DNA from: Isoetes taiwanensis | Lineage: Eukaryota; Streptophyta; Lycopodiopsida; Isoetales; Isoetaceae | DNA length: 64,000 nt | Reading direction: 5' to 3' | Assembly (NCBI GenBank): GCA_021234155.1 | Contig: JAJEKV010000055.1 | Coordinates: 2,473,090 to 2,537,089, forward strand | Part shown: piece after piece, positions 21,288 through 33,909 of the stretch | How the letters are laid out: each line of letters begins with the position of its first letter | Position numbering within the stretch: position 1 is the stretch's first letter | The notes under the pieces: model-generated | Databases searched by the model: none | What the model saw: only the letters and a program-made list of their open reading frames with translations | What the model was told of the DNA's origin: nothing | Made by a program: the position numbers and the translations under genes

Positions 21288-23995
21288 TGCAAGAGTTGCA
21301 ATAGATGCTTCCAAAAGCTAGCAACAAACTGAGGGCCGCGGTCACTGACAATGTTGTCTGGTAAGCCATGGAGCCGAACCACCTCTCGAAGCAACGCTGT
21401 GGCTTCACTGGAGATAGAAGTGCTGCAAGGAATGAAATGTGCCATCTTGGAAAAATTGTCAACAACAACAAGGATGGCATCATGGCCCTGGGAGGATGGA
21501 AGCTCGACAATAAAATCCACCGGAATACTCTTCCAAGGACTGGCTGGAACTGGTAAAGGTTGAAGGCGGTGCTTGGGAGCTTTTGCACGATAACAAATAT
21601 CACATGAGCGTACAAAAGTCTCAACAGTGCGGTGGAGACCTGGCCACCAATAATCTCGAGCAATAAGTTCCAGAGTCTTGGCAATGCCAAAATGGCCGGC
21701 GAGAGGAGAATCATGACAAGACTGCAGAACTTGAAGTCGAGGGGCACCATCCGGAATATACAGGAATCCATTATGAAACAGAAGTCCATCTCGAACCTCA
21801 AAATGATCATAGTCCAACCTCATTTGTCGAAAAGATGGTGCTGAGCCAAGCTGTGATACTATGTCCTGTGCTAATGGATCCGAAGGAAGAGATGCTCGAA
21901 CCGACTCCAACAAGGATGTATCATGAGGCCTTTCGAATAAAATGATGGCCATGAGCTGTAAACGATCAGGTCCCAGAATAACCTGTGATTGCTGATCAAA
22001 TGCTGGCTCCCCCGCCTTAGGTTCGAAATAAGATCTACGAGAAAGAGCATCCGGTTTCCCTTGAAGGCGTGCGGGCCAAAACTTGATGATGAAATCAAAG
22101 CGGAGAGCACTGTGTATGCCACCGAGCCCCGACGATGATTAAGAACTTCGAAAGCGGACTAGAAATACTCCAGATTATGATGGTCCGTATACACAGTCAC
22201 CTTATGAGGAGAACCCTCAAGAAATCGTCATCACTCCGAAAAAGAGTCAACAATCGCCAAAAGTTCCTTATCGTAAATAGGATAGTTGATTTCGAGCCCG
22301 AACTTTCGGGAATGATAGGGCGATCGGGTGCGACTCATGATCATCCCCTCTTGCGACAAGATGCCGCCAAGAGCAAAATCTGATGCATCGGCTTCGAGAA
22401 TATAGGGACGCCAGATCCGGTGCAAGAACAAAGCTCTTTGTAAAGGCATGCTTCGAGTGATGAATGCTGATTCTGTTTCAATTGTATACTTAAAAGGAAC
22501 ATCCTTCCTGGTGAGACGTGTCAAAGGCAAGACGATCTCCGAATAGTCCTTGATGAAGCGGCGATAAAAATTGGCAAACTCCAAGAAGCATGTACATCTT
22601 TAACCGAGGAAGGTGTTTCCCAATCAAGAACGGTGCTGACCTTCTCTAGATCCATGGTAACACCCTGAGACGTGATGCGATAGCCCAGAAACTCGACATT
22701 GTCCTGCTCGAATTGACACTTCTCCAGCTTGGCATAAAGTCCATGTTCCCGTAGCTTCTAAAGGATCTTTCTGACATGTTCTTCATGCTCCTCCAAAGTC
22801 TTCGAATAAATCAGAATATCATCTAGATAGACGATAACAAAACGATCCAAAAACTCTCGAAAAACATCCGAAAGGTTGTCTTCCACTCATCACCTTCCTT
22901 GATACGGATAAGATTATAGGCACCTCGAAGATCAATTTTCGTGAAGTATCGTGCACCTTGAAGCCGCTCAAGTAACTCTGGAATTAGAGGGAGAGGATAT
23001 CGATTACGCACAGTGATCTTGTTGAGGCCGCGATAATCCACAACCAGCAGCAAAGAACCATCCTTCTTGGAAACAAAGCAGATGGCAGCCCTGCGGTGGT
23101 AGGAATGTCGAATAAACCCGTACAAGATTCTCCTCGATATAGGTCCGCAAAGTCTCCAATTCTGTTGGCGACAAGCCATAGATAGGGCCAAATGGCGGGG
23201 TCGTCCCTGGCTGAAGATCAATGGGGCAGCCATAAGGACGATGCTCCGGAAGCTTGCTGGCTTTGACTTTATCAAAAACATCGCCAAAATCCTTGTACTT
23301 ATCGGGGAAGGGCCCGGGAGCGACGCGTTCAAGCGCGAGCTAGTTGAAGGATGGACTTGGATTGCAAATGCTGATCTGGGATCTTGCCTACCAGATCTAA
23401 TAAACTTGTGAAGAGAGATCTTCGAGATACGGAGCTGAGGGCGCGAAGAAGCCTCTACAGAAGCAGGATCAAGAACAGGAGCGAGAGCAGGAACATGAGC
23501 AACCGGCGATGAATTGGAGCAGAACCGGATCAATCAAGAACCGAGCGGAGGGACCCGAGCAAGAACTGGAGCAGGAGCAGAAACCGGAACTAGAGCTGGA
23601 GCTGGAGCTGGAGCAGGGACATCATCAAGAACATAATCAGAATCTGGGGCATGAACTGGAGCAGAAGCAAGAGCCAAATCAAAACATGGAGCAGAAACAG
23701 GAATAGCAAGGACAGCATCAGGAGCCCACGATACTGTATGGACTGAAGTAGATATTGGTGCAGAGGCTTGCACTACGTGAATTGGAACTAGAGCTCGAAC
23801 TAGCAAACCAAAAGGATCTAGTACGCCAATCAATCTGTGGGTTATGTAGCTCGAGCCAGGGCAGACCCAAGACTTCTGGCGCATGTGGGCTAGCAATGAG
23901 ATTGAAGGAAATGCTACAAGAAGCTCCCTCGAACAAAACGTGAAGAGGTGCAGTACATTATGTGACTGCGCCTGAAGAGACCTCATGCCCATCAA
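21281..23995 (-). pseudogene. Element E pol: RT, RNase H and integrase N-terminal half (broken)
   Basis: Read on the minus strand: RT has [20 protein letters not shown] and [16 protein letters not shown] deletion of roughly 150 bp joins KTTFR to the sequence before YLDDILIYS (about 22830). RNase H pieces are at 22231-22584 (EADASDFALGGILSQEG). Integrase has the zinc motif (CHDSPLAGHFG, then CDICYRAKA) and core (VDFIVELP ... VSDRGPQF), and stops at about 21288 before the third catalytic residue. 23534-23960 encodes a Pro/Ala-rich linker. Confidence 0.85.
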
Positions 23996-25236
23996 TCACA
24001 TTAACAGAGGCTGGATGCTCGACCCTGCTTCTAGGAATGGCGTGCTTAGCAGCAAACATATTATCCATGAAGCAGGCATTTGCACCACAATCAAGTTGCG
24101 CCATCGTCTCTATCCTCCCATTCTCTGACTCCAATGAAATAGAGATAAAAAATTCTTTACTGACCCTGTCCGAGGGAATAAAACCTTCGTCACATGTGGG
24201 AGGAGTTGAAGGAATGTCAGGCAACCCTCGAGAGACTCCTACTACTCGGACGTGGCTCGAATGGTTTTTCGACTGATTTGGGCGCTTCATAGGGCATCCA
24301 AGAGCAATATGACCAGCTCCCCCACAGTAGAGGCAAAGATTAGCCTCTCTCTGATGCTGCTTCTCGGCCGCAGATAAAGGTCCTCGAACTGCCCGATCAA
24401 TCTGCATAGGCTCAGGTCTGGACCTGTTGGATTCTACAGATGAAATCGAGGAAGGCGTAGTTACAGGCGCTTGTGTGATTGGGAAGACCTGACTACATCT
24501 CTCCTACATGCGTTCGAAGAGCCGATTATCACATCGAACCGCAAATCTGATGGCTTCCTCCAAAGTCTGAGGGTCCTCCATAGATAACAGCATATCCTTG
24601 ACATCCTCACGTAACCCCCTTCGGAAACAGTCTCGAAGTGCAACATCATCCCAGGCAGTATCTACCGCAATTTGACGAAATTCTGATGCATATATTGAAG
24701 CTGGACGAGAGCCTTGCCTTAGATTGCAAAGTTCAATGACCGCTGTGTGCTGACGATCGGTGTCTCCAAAGCATGCCTCGAGCTCTGCAATGAATAAAGC
24801 AAAATTTTGCAACTCGGGAGCCCCTTTCTCCAGCAAGGGGGCAAACCAACTCAAGGCTGATTCAGAAAGAAGAGAGCCAACTAGACCGACCATTCTCGAT
24901 CACAGTAGGATACCCCGTGAGGGGGTGGAGTCGAATAACAAGACGAATGCGGTTCAAAAAGCCTCGAGACTTGGATCCGTGCCATCAAATTTTTCCGCGG
25001 CACCTTAGGTTCCGATGACCTCCCCCCGGCGCTAGAGGCTGACTCATGAGAAGCTAGTTGTTCCTGGAGCTCCTTATTATCCAACTGCAACTGCTAGCAT
25101 ATTTCAACAAGCTGCTGGACCTACTATAATAACGTCGAAACCTCCTCCATAGATATAAAATCACCAAATACGAGCGAAAAAATGCTTAGGATCAGAGCAA
25201 GCAAGAACTGGTAAGGGATTCCGATTCAAACTGTCC
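23958..25236 (-). pseudogene. Element E gag, protease start and 5' UTR (broken)
   Basis: Minus strand. The gag capsid-type region has LSWFAPLLEKGAPELQNF, then DDVALRDCFRRGLREDVK. Zinc knuckle CLYCGGAGHIALGC is at about 24310-24355. Protease LDCGANACFMD is at about 24070-24100. The 5' UTR at 25091-25236 matches that of element F (50477-50615). Frames are broken several times. The gag resembles that of sushi-like chromoviruses. Confidence 0.85.
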
Positions 25237-25870
25237 ATGCCTCCACAGGCCAGACTCCGTTCTTTATTAATTTCGGCATGCATCCCCGTTGGTCTTTCAC
25301 TGCTCCTGGATATGACTCAGTCAATCCCAGTGCCGAAGACAGGCTCGAGAAGCTCCGCATGCTCCAGGATGATCTTCAGCAACATCTCCAGGCTCAAGCA
25401 CGTTATCGTTATCATGCAGATCAGCATCATCAGGACGCTCCTCATTTTGCAGTTGGTGATCTTGTTTGGCTTTTTGCGTCGGGATTTGCGACAGGCTTCG
25501 CCCTTTGTAACAAGCTCGACCATCTTGGGCGCTTTAGGTCCCTATCGGATCATTGAACGAGTTGGTGATCTTTTGCTTTTCATCTTGAGCTTCCGCCATC
25601 GGTTCGGCTTCACCCAATGTTTCATGTGTCTCTGTTGGAACCCTATATGGCTTAATCCATTTCAGTTAAGTACCTCTACCTCCACCACCGGTCGAGATTG
25701 ATGATCATGAGGAGTTCGAGGTTCGAGAGATTCAGACTCAAGTTTCTTCGTCGATGATTGTATTACTTTGTCGATTGGGAAGGTTACTTGCCAAGTGATA
25801 GAACCCAGAGCCTGCTTGAGAATCGACTAATGCACGACAAAATGCGCGGTTTCACCGACGTTACCGAACA
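25237..25870 (+). pseudogene. Element E integrase C-terminus and chromodomain (broken)
   Basis: Starts in TGQTPFFINFGMHPR, continues with a coiled region (DRLEKLRMLQDDLQQHLQ), GDLVWLF and [11 protein letters not shown] chromodomain-like segment follows, [20 protein letters not shown] (about 25748-25807). Chromodomains of this class are thought to steer integration to marked chromatin. Frameshifts separate the parts. Confidence 0.83.
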
Positions 25871-25934
25871 AGCCAAGTTTGAGTACTTTCAGTTGACTCA
25901 GGGGACTCGTAATGCCATCATAGGAGGGGGATGT

Positions 25935-26450
25935 TGTGACGACCATACGTATCATACGATCATTATACTCGTATGTACAAAAGATGGTCGTCACACGGAT
26001 GTAAAAAAGTAGTTGCACAAGACAGGGTTTGAACTCGCAACTTTTCAGTTGCGAGTCACACACCTTGCCAAGTGCGCTACCAATATTTGTTGAAGACATT
26101 CCTTCACGTCTTTCTCATATGTGGGACTATCTCCAGGAGGTTCTAGAATATTCTAGAACTTAAATGCATGCGCGACACTTGGCGCGATCTCATCCATTGG
26201 AGTGGCTGATCCTGACCGTCGGCTTAGATATATAAGGAGGCACCTCCTTCTTGTCGAACCATTCCGGTCAACGCCAGCCTTGAGCCTTCTAAGCATCTGT
26301 CTCGTGTCTCGTGTTCCTGCTTGCCTTCGGGCCATTGTATTCTTGATTCCTGTTCATATATCAGATTCTTTGTCGATCTTGGCGTATTTCTTCCATATTT
26401 CTTGCGTATTTTCCACGTATTTTTCCTTGTTTTCGCGTAGGTTCATGACA
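25935..26450 (+). repeat. LTR of element E
   Basis: 516 bp, TGTGACGACC ... GTTCATGACA. Preceded by TAGGAGGGGGATG, a likely polypurine tract. Homologous to 49431-50476 (minus its MITE) and to the reverse complement of 59689-60183. Confidence 0.85.
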
Positions 26451-29357
26451 CTTCCTATTTGTATATGAAACATTTGAAGTTTTTTTTTTTTTTGGCATAA
26501 ACGGAAGGAACGTAGAGTTGCTTCCAGAGAATGGCACATCACATGGTTGTTTTCACGAGCAGTAATTTTGGCATGGATTCTTCATCTTTACCGAAGGTTC
26601 CTTTTCTTTCTGTCTATGCAATTTTTTGTCTATGCAAGAACACCATCGGCACTTTTTTTGGTGAAGCTTCTTCCAGGACTTGGATTTGAGATGGTGTATT
26701 CCAGTGTTGTGGTTTCTATATTCTGAAGTTATATACGCACTTGGTTGCATTAGATTAGACAGCCAATTTAATAAACTCTTGCATTGAAACTAAGGTTCTC
26801 GAATTAAGATTCAAATTTTGCGGAACGTTTGTTCAATTGGGGGAGGAAAAAGGAATCAGCTACTCTGGTAAGGTCTCTAGAAGGAGATATGTTATTACGT
26901 TTGCATTTTGGTTGGGTGGTCCATTTCTGATGATATTATTGGTCTAGATCCAAGATCCACGAATTCAGAATACAGAATCTGTAGCAAACTGTTTCTTTTT
27001 GGCGTTAAACATGTAACTCTGCTATCCACGTACAGAAGGTGAATGAAATGAAATAGAGCAATCTATATATAATACTAAAGCCGAAATAAGAGGATATTCT
27101 GTGCACAATTTTAGGCGTTGATTGTTTTATTTTATTTTGGTTTATTGGATTTACCGTTTTGTTTCACGGCAGTGTGAAATAGGATTCCACTCAAAGTGGA
27201 AGAGAATAGAGTGTGCTCGATGGCAAAGTTTTCTTGCAGATATTATTCAGCGGCCCAAAATTTGTTTGAAACCAAGATTCAATTTACTAATAGGCTGGAA
27301 CAAAATACGAAAATGTGCTGCATTTCTTTTTTGAATTCCAATTGCATTTTTCCTTATGGCATTGATCTGGCTTTCTTCTGTTGCTATAGTATGCAGATCA
27401 CCTTTGGCCATAGTCTTTAATCCTGACAGTGGTTAAGCATTCTTGTGCCATTGATTTTGCACCATTGAGCCATTGATGCTGGTTTTGTTTGTTGGCCGTT
27501 CAATTACGATAGACAAAAACATGCTATTTGTATTTTGTTTGGAAGCTGAGGATGAACAGGTTGGGTATTTAAGCTAGGTCCCTTGCTTACGGTGCCCTAC
27601 CACTGGGCCTTCAATGTTGGATAAGTTATTCTCATTTTGGGCATCGCGTGCCCCATTACCATCTATGCTAACACTTTTGTATTGACCCCAGTTTCACACA
27701 ATCTGGCAAGATTGGCTTACATTGATGCCCTTATTTTATATCTGAGGCTCCCACTCTGACCAAAAGGATCTCTGTTTGTTAATCGCTTTGGGCACTATAG
27801 AGTTTATGAATCTATTGTTGAGGAGCATTTATGGCAGCATGCGATTTGGATTCTGAGTATGCTTAAGCCTTCTCTTTAAAAAACTGAGGACGAACTGGCT
27901 GGGTATTGAAGCTCGCTGAGCCTTCAATGCTGGATAGGTTATTTTCATTTTGGCCATGGCTCTCCGCTATTTACATTTTGTGTTGCCTTAGACTCAAGTT
28001 TTGTTAGTACAGAAGCTCTTTTCTATTTTCTAACTCCTGAGGGATAGATAATGAGAGCAATATGATTATCAAGGATTTTCTATCGTGAAAAATTGGTAAT
28101 TCTTTGAGCTATATACACAGAGTTGTTGAAATGCAGGAAATTTTGAATAAACAAGTAGCAAAACAAGCTGTTGAAGCTAAAGGAGGTGGGATGGCACTTG
28201 CTATTCTAAGAAGCAAAATGGTAAGTTAATAATGCATTGCATTAACTTACCATTTTACCCTTGGGAGCATGTATACTTTAATCCCTCTTGCCTCTTCATA
28301 TGCTTTTCCCTCTAGGCTTTCAACTACCACCCAACAATATGTTTCTGGAAAACAACTAGCCAATAGGACAAAAACAGATGGAAAACAATACAAAGATTGT
28401 TGCTTTGAAGAGATAACTAAGGTGATGAAATTACGATTTGACAAACTATTGACAGAGGTTGGTTTTTACGGTACTGTCTATTTTTACACAGAGTATCATG
28501 GCTGATACACTGATTTCACACTTTACCATGTTCACTTTGTTGTCGAAGATCTTGAGGCAGCATTAAAGGATTCTACAATAGTAGCTTCTTGAATGCAAAC
28601 TTAATCTTTTGTTATTTATGATAACTTAATTTCCTCAATATGTTGTAATTGGAGCAGAATTGTCAGATATCTATACGTTGCACCCTGCTTTCCACCATGC
28701 TTTTCACCACGGTTTGCACCCTGCTTTCCACCATGCTTTTCATCACGGTAGCTTTATAGTTGGGGAATCATTTTACTGCATGAAATTATTCGTTCAGTCC
28801 TTTTGACAAGATTTGTGCCCCTGAGTTGATGGCCCTTTGTCCCTATTGAGATGTAAATGCTCTGGTGGTCTTATGGTTACAGATATGAGGTTTTTCAACT
28901 CATGGTTCAACTCTAGACGAGCATTTTATCTAGATGCTGCGAAAGCTTGTTGATTGTAAGTGATTTGTCAAGTATTGACATCTTAAAGATCTTTTTATCA
29001 AGGTTTTCTGCAAGAAAATGGTGGACTTTTACCGATAGATGCACTACAAGATGGCCACTCTGCAGGTAGTCGAAATGCTCTTGTAGACTTTCAAACTATT
29101 GCACTTTTAGAATGCTCTACTCCACAGTCAATTTGTTTGGTTGTGTGCACAGAGAGCTTGGTTTTGCGCTATTTAATGTGTACAAGTTGGATGCCAACAA
29201 CGTTATCATTGGACACATGTTAAACTGCATATTAGGTATGTCAAAATGGAAGTTTCAAATAGGGTGTGTGTGCTCTTTGCCTGATTGTATGAACTGTGAT
29301 TGTATGAAATCTCAAGCTCCTAATGTAGGTAAAGGATGTTTGCTATGCATGTTTCAT
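26451..29357. other. AT-rich intergenic sequence; no gene established
   Basis: Contains a poly-T run (about 26480-26493) and a local repeat: GGGTATTTAAGCT ... GCCTTCAATGTTGGATA (about 27560-27630) recurs at about 27900-27940. At 28680-28750 TTGCACCCTGCTTTCCACCATGCTTTTCA is present twice. Two exon-like pieces are noted separately. Confidence 0.5.
28133..28505 (+). pseudogene. Possible two-exon gene fragment, unknown
   Basis: 28133-28219 reads an open 29-codon stretch (MQEILNKQVAKQAVEAKGGG...) ending at a strong donor, ATG|GTAAGT. After TTTTCCCTCTAG (28314), an open stretch continues to 28504 (SGKQLANRTKTDGKQYKD, then EEITKVMKLRFDKLLTEVG). The pieces do not join in frame without adjustment, and I recognise no family. 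Could be a decayed host gene or chance. Confidence 0.22.
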
Positions 29358-30468
29358 CCCACTGCTGCCTAAGATTTGCTTCATGCATGCATGATTGCAT
29401 TGCATACTTCAATTATTTAATGCCTAACTTTGTGAGGGATGTTGCCAAATTGGTTAGGCTGCTACTATTTCTTCCACAAGAGACAATTGCTAGACACCTT
29501 ATATTTCGTCTAGATGAGGATAACAAGAAAATTAGCCATCAATCAAAACATTTTATAGTCGAATGGAGGAGTCCTGGAGTCCTGGGAATTGATAAGCTGT
29601 ATTTCTCCTTATAATACTGAAGCCCTATGTTAATGTTCATGGTACACTTGTCATTTTTGCTGCATAAGATTGACCTTCCTTGGCCAGAATTTCAACAGTT
29701 TCCCATCACAGTGCTATGCTCTTAACTTCTTAAATTATGAAAACACAAGATGGAGCATGTCGCTTTGTCTTTTTTGCTATAGTTTCCATTATACGTCATA
29801 TCTCATTTCTTCATGAAGACAACAAATTGCTTTGCTGGCTAATGTAGCCAAGGAAGTTCTCCGCATTATATAAGAAGTTGAAGTAGCCTTTAACTGTTGT
29901 TATAAAGTTAACTTCTGTTTCCCTCGGAATGCAATTGTTGAAAGATGTAAAGTCTATACTTGCTGAAGTTTTCCTGTCTTTTCTCAAGCACATCAACTGA
30001 AATGCTTCAGAAGTGCTGCCAAGTTCATTGGCTTTAAAGACGGATGCACAAATAGTTGAGACTGGGATGAGGCTGCTTTCCCAAAACTTGGGAAACTGTT
30101 CCTTCTGCATTACAATGTTTAATATTGGTGCTACAAACTTTAAACACTTGGACACATGCTTATCTACTTCCTTTGACATTCGATCTTATCTATCTTTACC
30201 TGGAGCTAGCAATGGGGCTATAAAAAAGCAAGGTACATGGGGTGGCAATCACATATATATACTGGGTAAATTACATCAGCCATTTTGAAACTGCCATATT
30301 TCCAGAAGTAACATTACTCTATTTAAATGAAGAAGTTGATACTTTGAAGCCATATGCAATACAAGGAGATCAATTACCCAAAGGAGAAAGTGACATGTGC
30401 ACCGCTGTGGCTAGCTTGTCACGTGATAATAGGATGTGGCAATGGCAGCAAGTAGCTTTTTTGATATC
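29358..30468. repeat. Tandem duplication, unit 1
   Basis: About 1.1 kb, repeated directly at 30469-32810. It contains an exon-like open stretch on the plus strand (LMPNFVRDVAKLVRLLLFLP, then RLDEDNKKISHQ) and an open frame on the minus strand at 29811-30179 (KCLKFVAPILNIVMQKEQF). Neither is a family I recognise. Both recur, altered, in unit 2. Confidence 0.8.
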
Positions 30469-32810
30469 ACTGCTGCCTAAGACTTGCTTCATGCATGTAT
30501 GATTGCATTGCATACTTCAATTATTTAATGCCTAACTTTGTGAGGGATGTTGCCAAATTGATTAGGTTGCTACTATTTCTTCCACATGAGACAATTGCTA
30601 GAGACCTTATATTTCGTCTGGATGAGGATAACAAGGAAATTGGTCATCGGCCAAAACATTTTACAGTCAAATGGAGGAGTCCAGGGAATTGGTAAGCTGT
30701 AGTTCTTCTTATGATGCTGAAGCCCTATGTTAATGTGCATGGTGGGATGTAACTTAACATAATGAAGTAAACTTTTTTTTTTTTGAAAGAAAGAAGATAT
30801 TTTATTCATTAGGTGGAAGTATTACAACATGTAGATCCCTCATGGATCAAATAGAAAATTAAGTACATAAGATCCCACATGAATCAAATATCCTATCTAA
30901 ATCTTTGATACTCAGAGGCCTCTGTTAATCTCTTCTTCAATTTAACTAGTACTACAGGGGAAATCACCATCTTTCCAGCTAGAAAGAGTACTAGAGGAGA
31001 CAAATACCAACTTTCCAAAATATTCAAATAATTCCTGAATGCATATAAGAAAGCCTCCTGCTAGAATAGAGGTGAATAGAAAAAGAAATGCAGAAAACAT
31101 GAACATTAAACCACAATCTTTAAAAAAGCTATCACTGCTCCCAAATTCTGATCAACAGTATAGATTAAACAACCAGTAATTTCAAAGACAAAAGTATGAG
31201 ACCAGAAAAGATGCTGCATTGTCAGGACCTATAGCAATCAGCCTGAAGCTGGCCAGACATAAAGCCCAGCCGCCAAACTTCTCCCAAAAAGTCTAGTTCA
31301 AGATGTATAAGCGTCTTCTTGCCTAGATAATCCCTAGCTCGACAATCTAAATTAGTCTCACATATTGTTGCTATATCTGTAGAAAATGAAAAGTTATCCT
31401 GCTGCTTTTTCAAGAATCAACCTCTATACTTTTTTGCTAGCACGACAGAGCAAGAGAAGAGGGAAAATCCATCCGCTAGAAAGATCTAGAGAATTAAGAC
31501 TATAATGCTAAATTCAAGAGATGCTTTTTCTACCAAGATTGCAAAGATTCTACTCCAACTTATAAGCCATAATTTGCCCTTTCGGTGTGTTTTTGCATAA
31601 AAGACGGTTGCATCTCCCAACAGTGCTGGAAATACAGATTATTTAAGTAGAAAACAAAATGCTCCATAAGAAGCACAGAGTTGAATGACCACGTGAGTGG
31701 CTTGGCAGCAAACCCTGGAAAGAACTGCCACAAACTGCTCCCAAAGAAAACATCAATAGGAAAAAACAGGAACTCACTGGCAAACGGCAAAACCCTTGCT
31801 AGCACCAACACGAAGAAGAAGCCCTAGTATGCTGCAGCAGTGCCGGATTGAGAGAGAAGGGCAGTCCCTCTCTGACGGCCGCCCTAATCGCAGACAGAGG
31901 CGCTGCCAAGAAACATCATTTCCGTAAGGGGGCATTTTCCAATGAAGTAAACTTTACTATGACTTTTCGTACTATCGTATGTGCATGTTACATTTATCAT
32001 TTCTACTGCATAAGATTGACCTTTTTGAGGCAAAGTTTAATAGTTCCCCATCACAATGCTATGCTCTTGGCTTCTTAAATTATGAAAACACAAGATGGAA
32101 CCTGACAGTCGCTTTTTCTTTCCTGCTACAGTTCCATTATATGCCTTATCTCATTTTTTTCACGAAGATGAAAAATTGCTTTGCTGGCTAATATAGGCAA
32201 CAAAGTTCCCCACATTTTATAAGAAGTTGAAGTAACTTTTGAATGTTGTTATAAAGTTAACTTTTGTTTCCCTCAGGATGCAATTGTTGAAAGACATAAA
32301 GTTCATACTTGCTGAAGTTTTCCTATCTTCCAGGAAATTCTCAAGCACATTGGCTGAAATGCTTTAGAAGTCCTGTCAACTTCATTGCCTTTTGAAACAA
32401 GGACTGAGATGAGGCTGCTTTCCCAAAGCTTGAGGAACTGTTCCTTCTTTCTTATGGTACTTAATATTGGCGCTACAAACTGTAAACACTTGGACACACG
32501 CTTATCTCCTTCCTTTGACATTCGATCTTATCTACCTTTACCTGGAGCTAGCACTAGAGCTATAAAAAAGCAAGGTGCATGGGGCAACAATCACATATAT
32601 ATACTGGGTAAATTACATCAGACTTTTTAAAATTGCCATGTTTCCAGAAGTAACATCAAACTATTCAAATGGAGAAGTTGATACTTTGGAGCCATCTGCA
32701 ACACAAGGAGATCAATTACCCATAAGAGAAAGTGGCATGTGCACCACTGTGGCTAGCTTGTCACGCGATGGTGGGACGTGGCAATGACAACAAGTAGGTT
32801 GTTTGATCTT
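30469..32810. repeat. Tandem duplication, unit 2, interrupted by a retroposon
   Basis: Direct repeat of 29358-30468, starting at the same CACTGCTGCCTAAGA and ending near GATGTGGCAATG / GACGTGGCAATG ... AAGTAG. About 90 percent identical by eye. 30776-31940 is a later insertion. Confidence 0.78.
30776..31940 (-). mobile_element. Poly(A)-tailed retroposon on the minus strand
   Basis: About 1.17 kb flanked by the 15-bp duplication AATGAAGTAAACTTT (30761-30775 and 31941-31955). A poly-T run at the left boundary (about 30773-30784) is a poly(A) tail on the minus strand. This is the signature of LINE-driven insertion. Unit 1 of the tandem duplication lacks it. No RT or known protein is seen, so it may be a retroposed transcript or a 5'-truncated LINE/SINE. 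Minus-strand open frames (31560-31811, 31222-31413) are unrecognised. Confidence 0.78.
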
Positions 32811-33550
32811 TTATATAAAGGCCATTGAACTCAGCGACATGTAGTGGAGTCTTTTGTGTTTGAATAAAACAGATGTGCGGGTCTTAATCCTTAATATGAT
32901 GGAGAATATTATGATGCAATAATGTTACTCAGGCATATTAAGGTAAGCTTCATCAATATCTGCAGTAATGTGTTTCTGGATGCTCAATAAAGCATACAAG
33001 AAGGGCTAGCCATTAATTACAGCCAAGGTGTGCAATAACAGAAGGGTGGGTGTCAGTAATAACCAAGTTGAGCCTTTTGTATATCCAAGCTTAACAATAG
33101 TGAAGTGGAATTGGAATCGACATGAAAGCATACATATGCCTTTATGCAAGTGAAACTAGAAGTTCGTCTATCTTGATGCATCTTATTGGATTTACCAGGA
33201 AAGCTAGAGACAATGCACATCATTAGAAAATCTTTAAGTCATATCTAACAACAGGTGGAGGTTCATTTCTGGTTTCGCCAGTTCTCTGTTGATTTGTCTA
33301 TTGCTGTTGCTGGACTTGTAAGTTTCATTAGAGTGAAAGCTTTGTCAAAGATTTTCCCCAGCAAGATACTGGTCTCACCGTTACTAAGGTGGGGTCAATT
33401 GGACTTAGCATAGCATGCAATTTTTAAATACCAGGAAGAGGTTGCACGTCCAACGAATTGGTTCTATCAATGTCTGACTCCTTTACTTCCCAACATCTGT
33501 CAACATTAAATTGCTTGCTCCTCATGACAACACAAGCATCACATGCTCCT
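32811..33550. other. Non-coding sequence, nothing recognised
   Basis: AT-rich, only short open frames, no repeat match noticed elsewhere in the window. Confidence 0.5.
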
Positions 33551-33909
33551 CTAATCTTGTTCCATATTCTCATATCTGTTCGGCTGCAAGTACCTGTCTA
33601 ACCTTGGCAGACTCTCCAACATGTTCACCTTTCCCATGTCCAGAACCAAAGTAATTCCATTGTAAACGAATGCCATATCCAACATGGTACCTGGTAATGA
33701 AATATAAATTTCTTTTGGACTTGTATTGTGCAGATCAGACCACACAATATGATACTATACATGAGATCTACTATTATCTTTTAGCCATTTCAGATGAAAT
33801 GCATGCTGTACAGAATATGTATCATGATTTCTGTCATCAGAAATATATACAAATGAATGGTCTGCTTTAAGATGCCATTTACCTTTAGCATGGTAATTTG
33901 TACCATTAT
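33551..33909 (-). pseudogene. Transposon-like ORF, downstream part, split by element B
   Basis: Minus strand: HSFVYISDDRNHDTYSVQHAF, then LKDNSRSHV, a stop at about 33755, and SDLHNTSPKEIYISLPGT. It continues the minus-strand frame that ends at 47685 on the other side of element B (DFAKYYTLRPFKEVQSEHW), with ATTAT duplicated. The combined motifs (DFAxxYxxxxxxEVQSxHW, ISDDxxHDxxxVQ) resemble, from memory, an uncharacterised transposase-like family common in invertebrates and non-seed plants. Family membership needs a search. Confidence 0.6.

Larger units (their letters stand above)
21288..26450 (-). mobile_element. Element E: rearranged chromovirus (5' part inverted)
   Basis: 21288-25236 reads on the minus strand as 5' UTR, gag, protease, RT, RNase H and the first part of integrase. 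25237-26450 reads on the plus strand as the integrase C-terminus, chromodomain and LTR. The two parts meet head to head, and the missing middle of integrase fits one element broken inside integrase. The same LTR family occurs at 49431-50476 and 59689-60183. Confidence 0.82.

Noticed and set aside
23509-23706. Plus-strand Glu/Leu/Gln repeat protein
   Set aside because: Antisense of the Pro/Ala-rich linker of element E pol.
26153-26542. Open frames in the LTR of element E and just after it
   Set aside because: They lie in regulatory LTR sequence and are not kept in the F and G copies.
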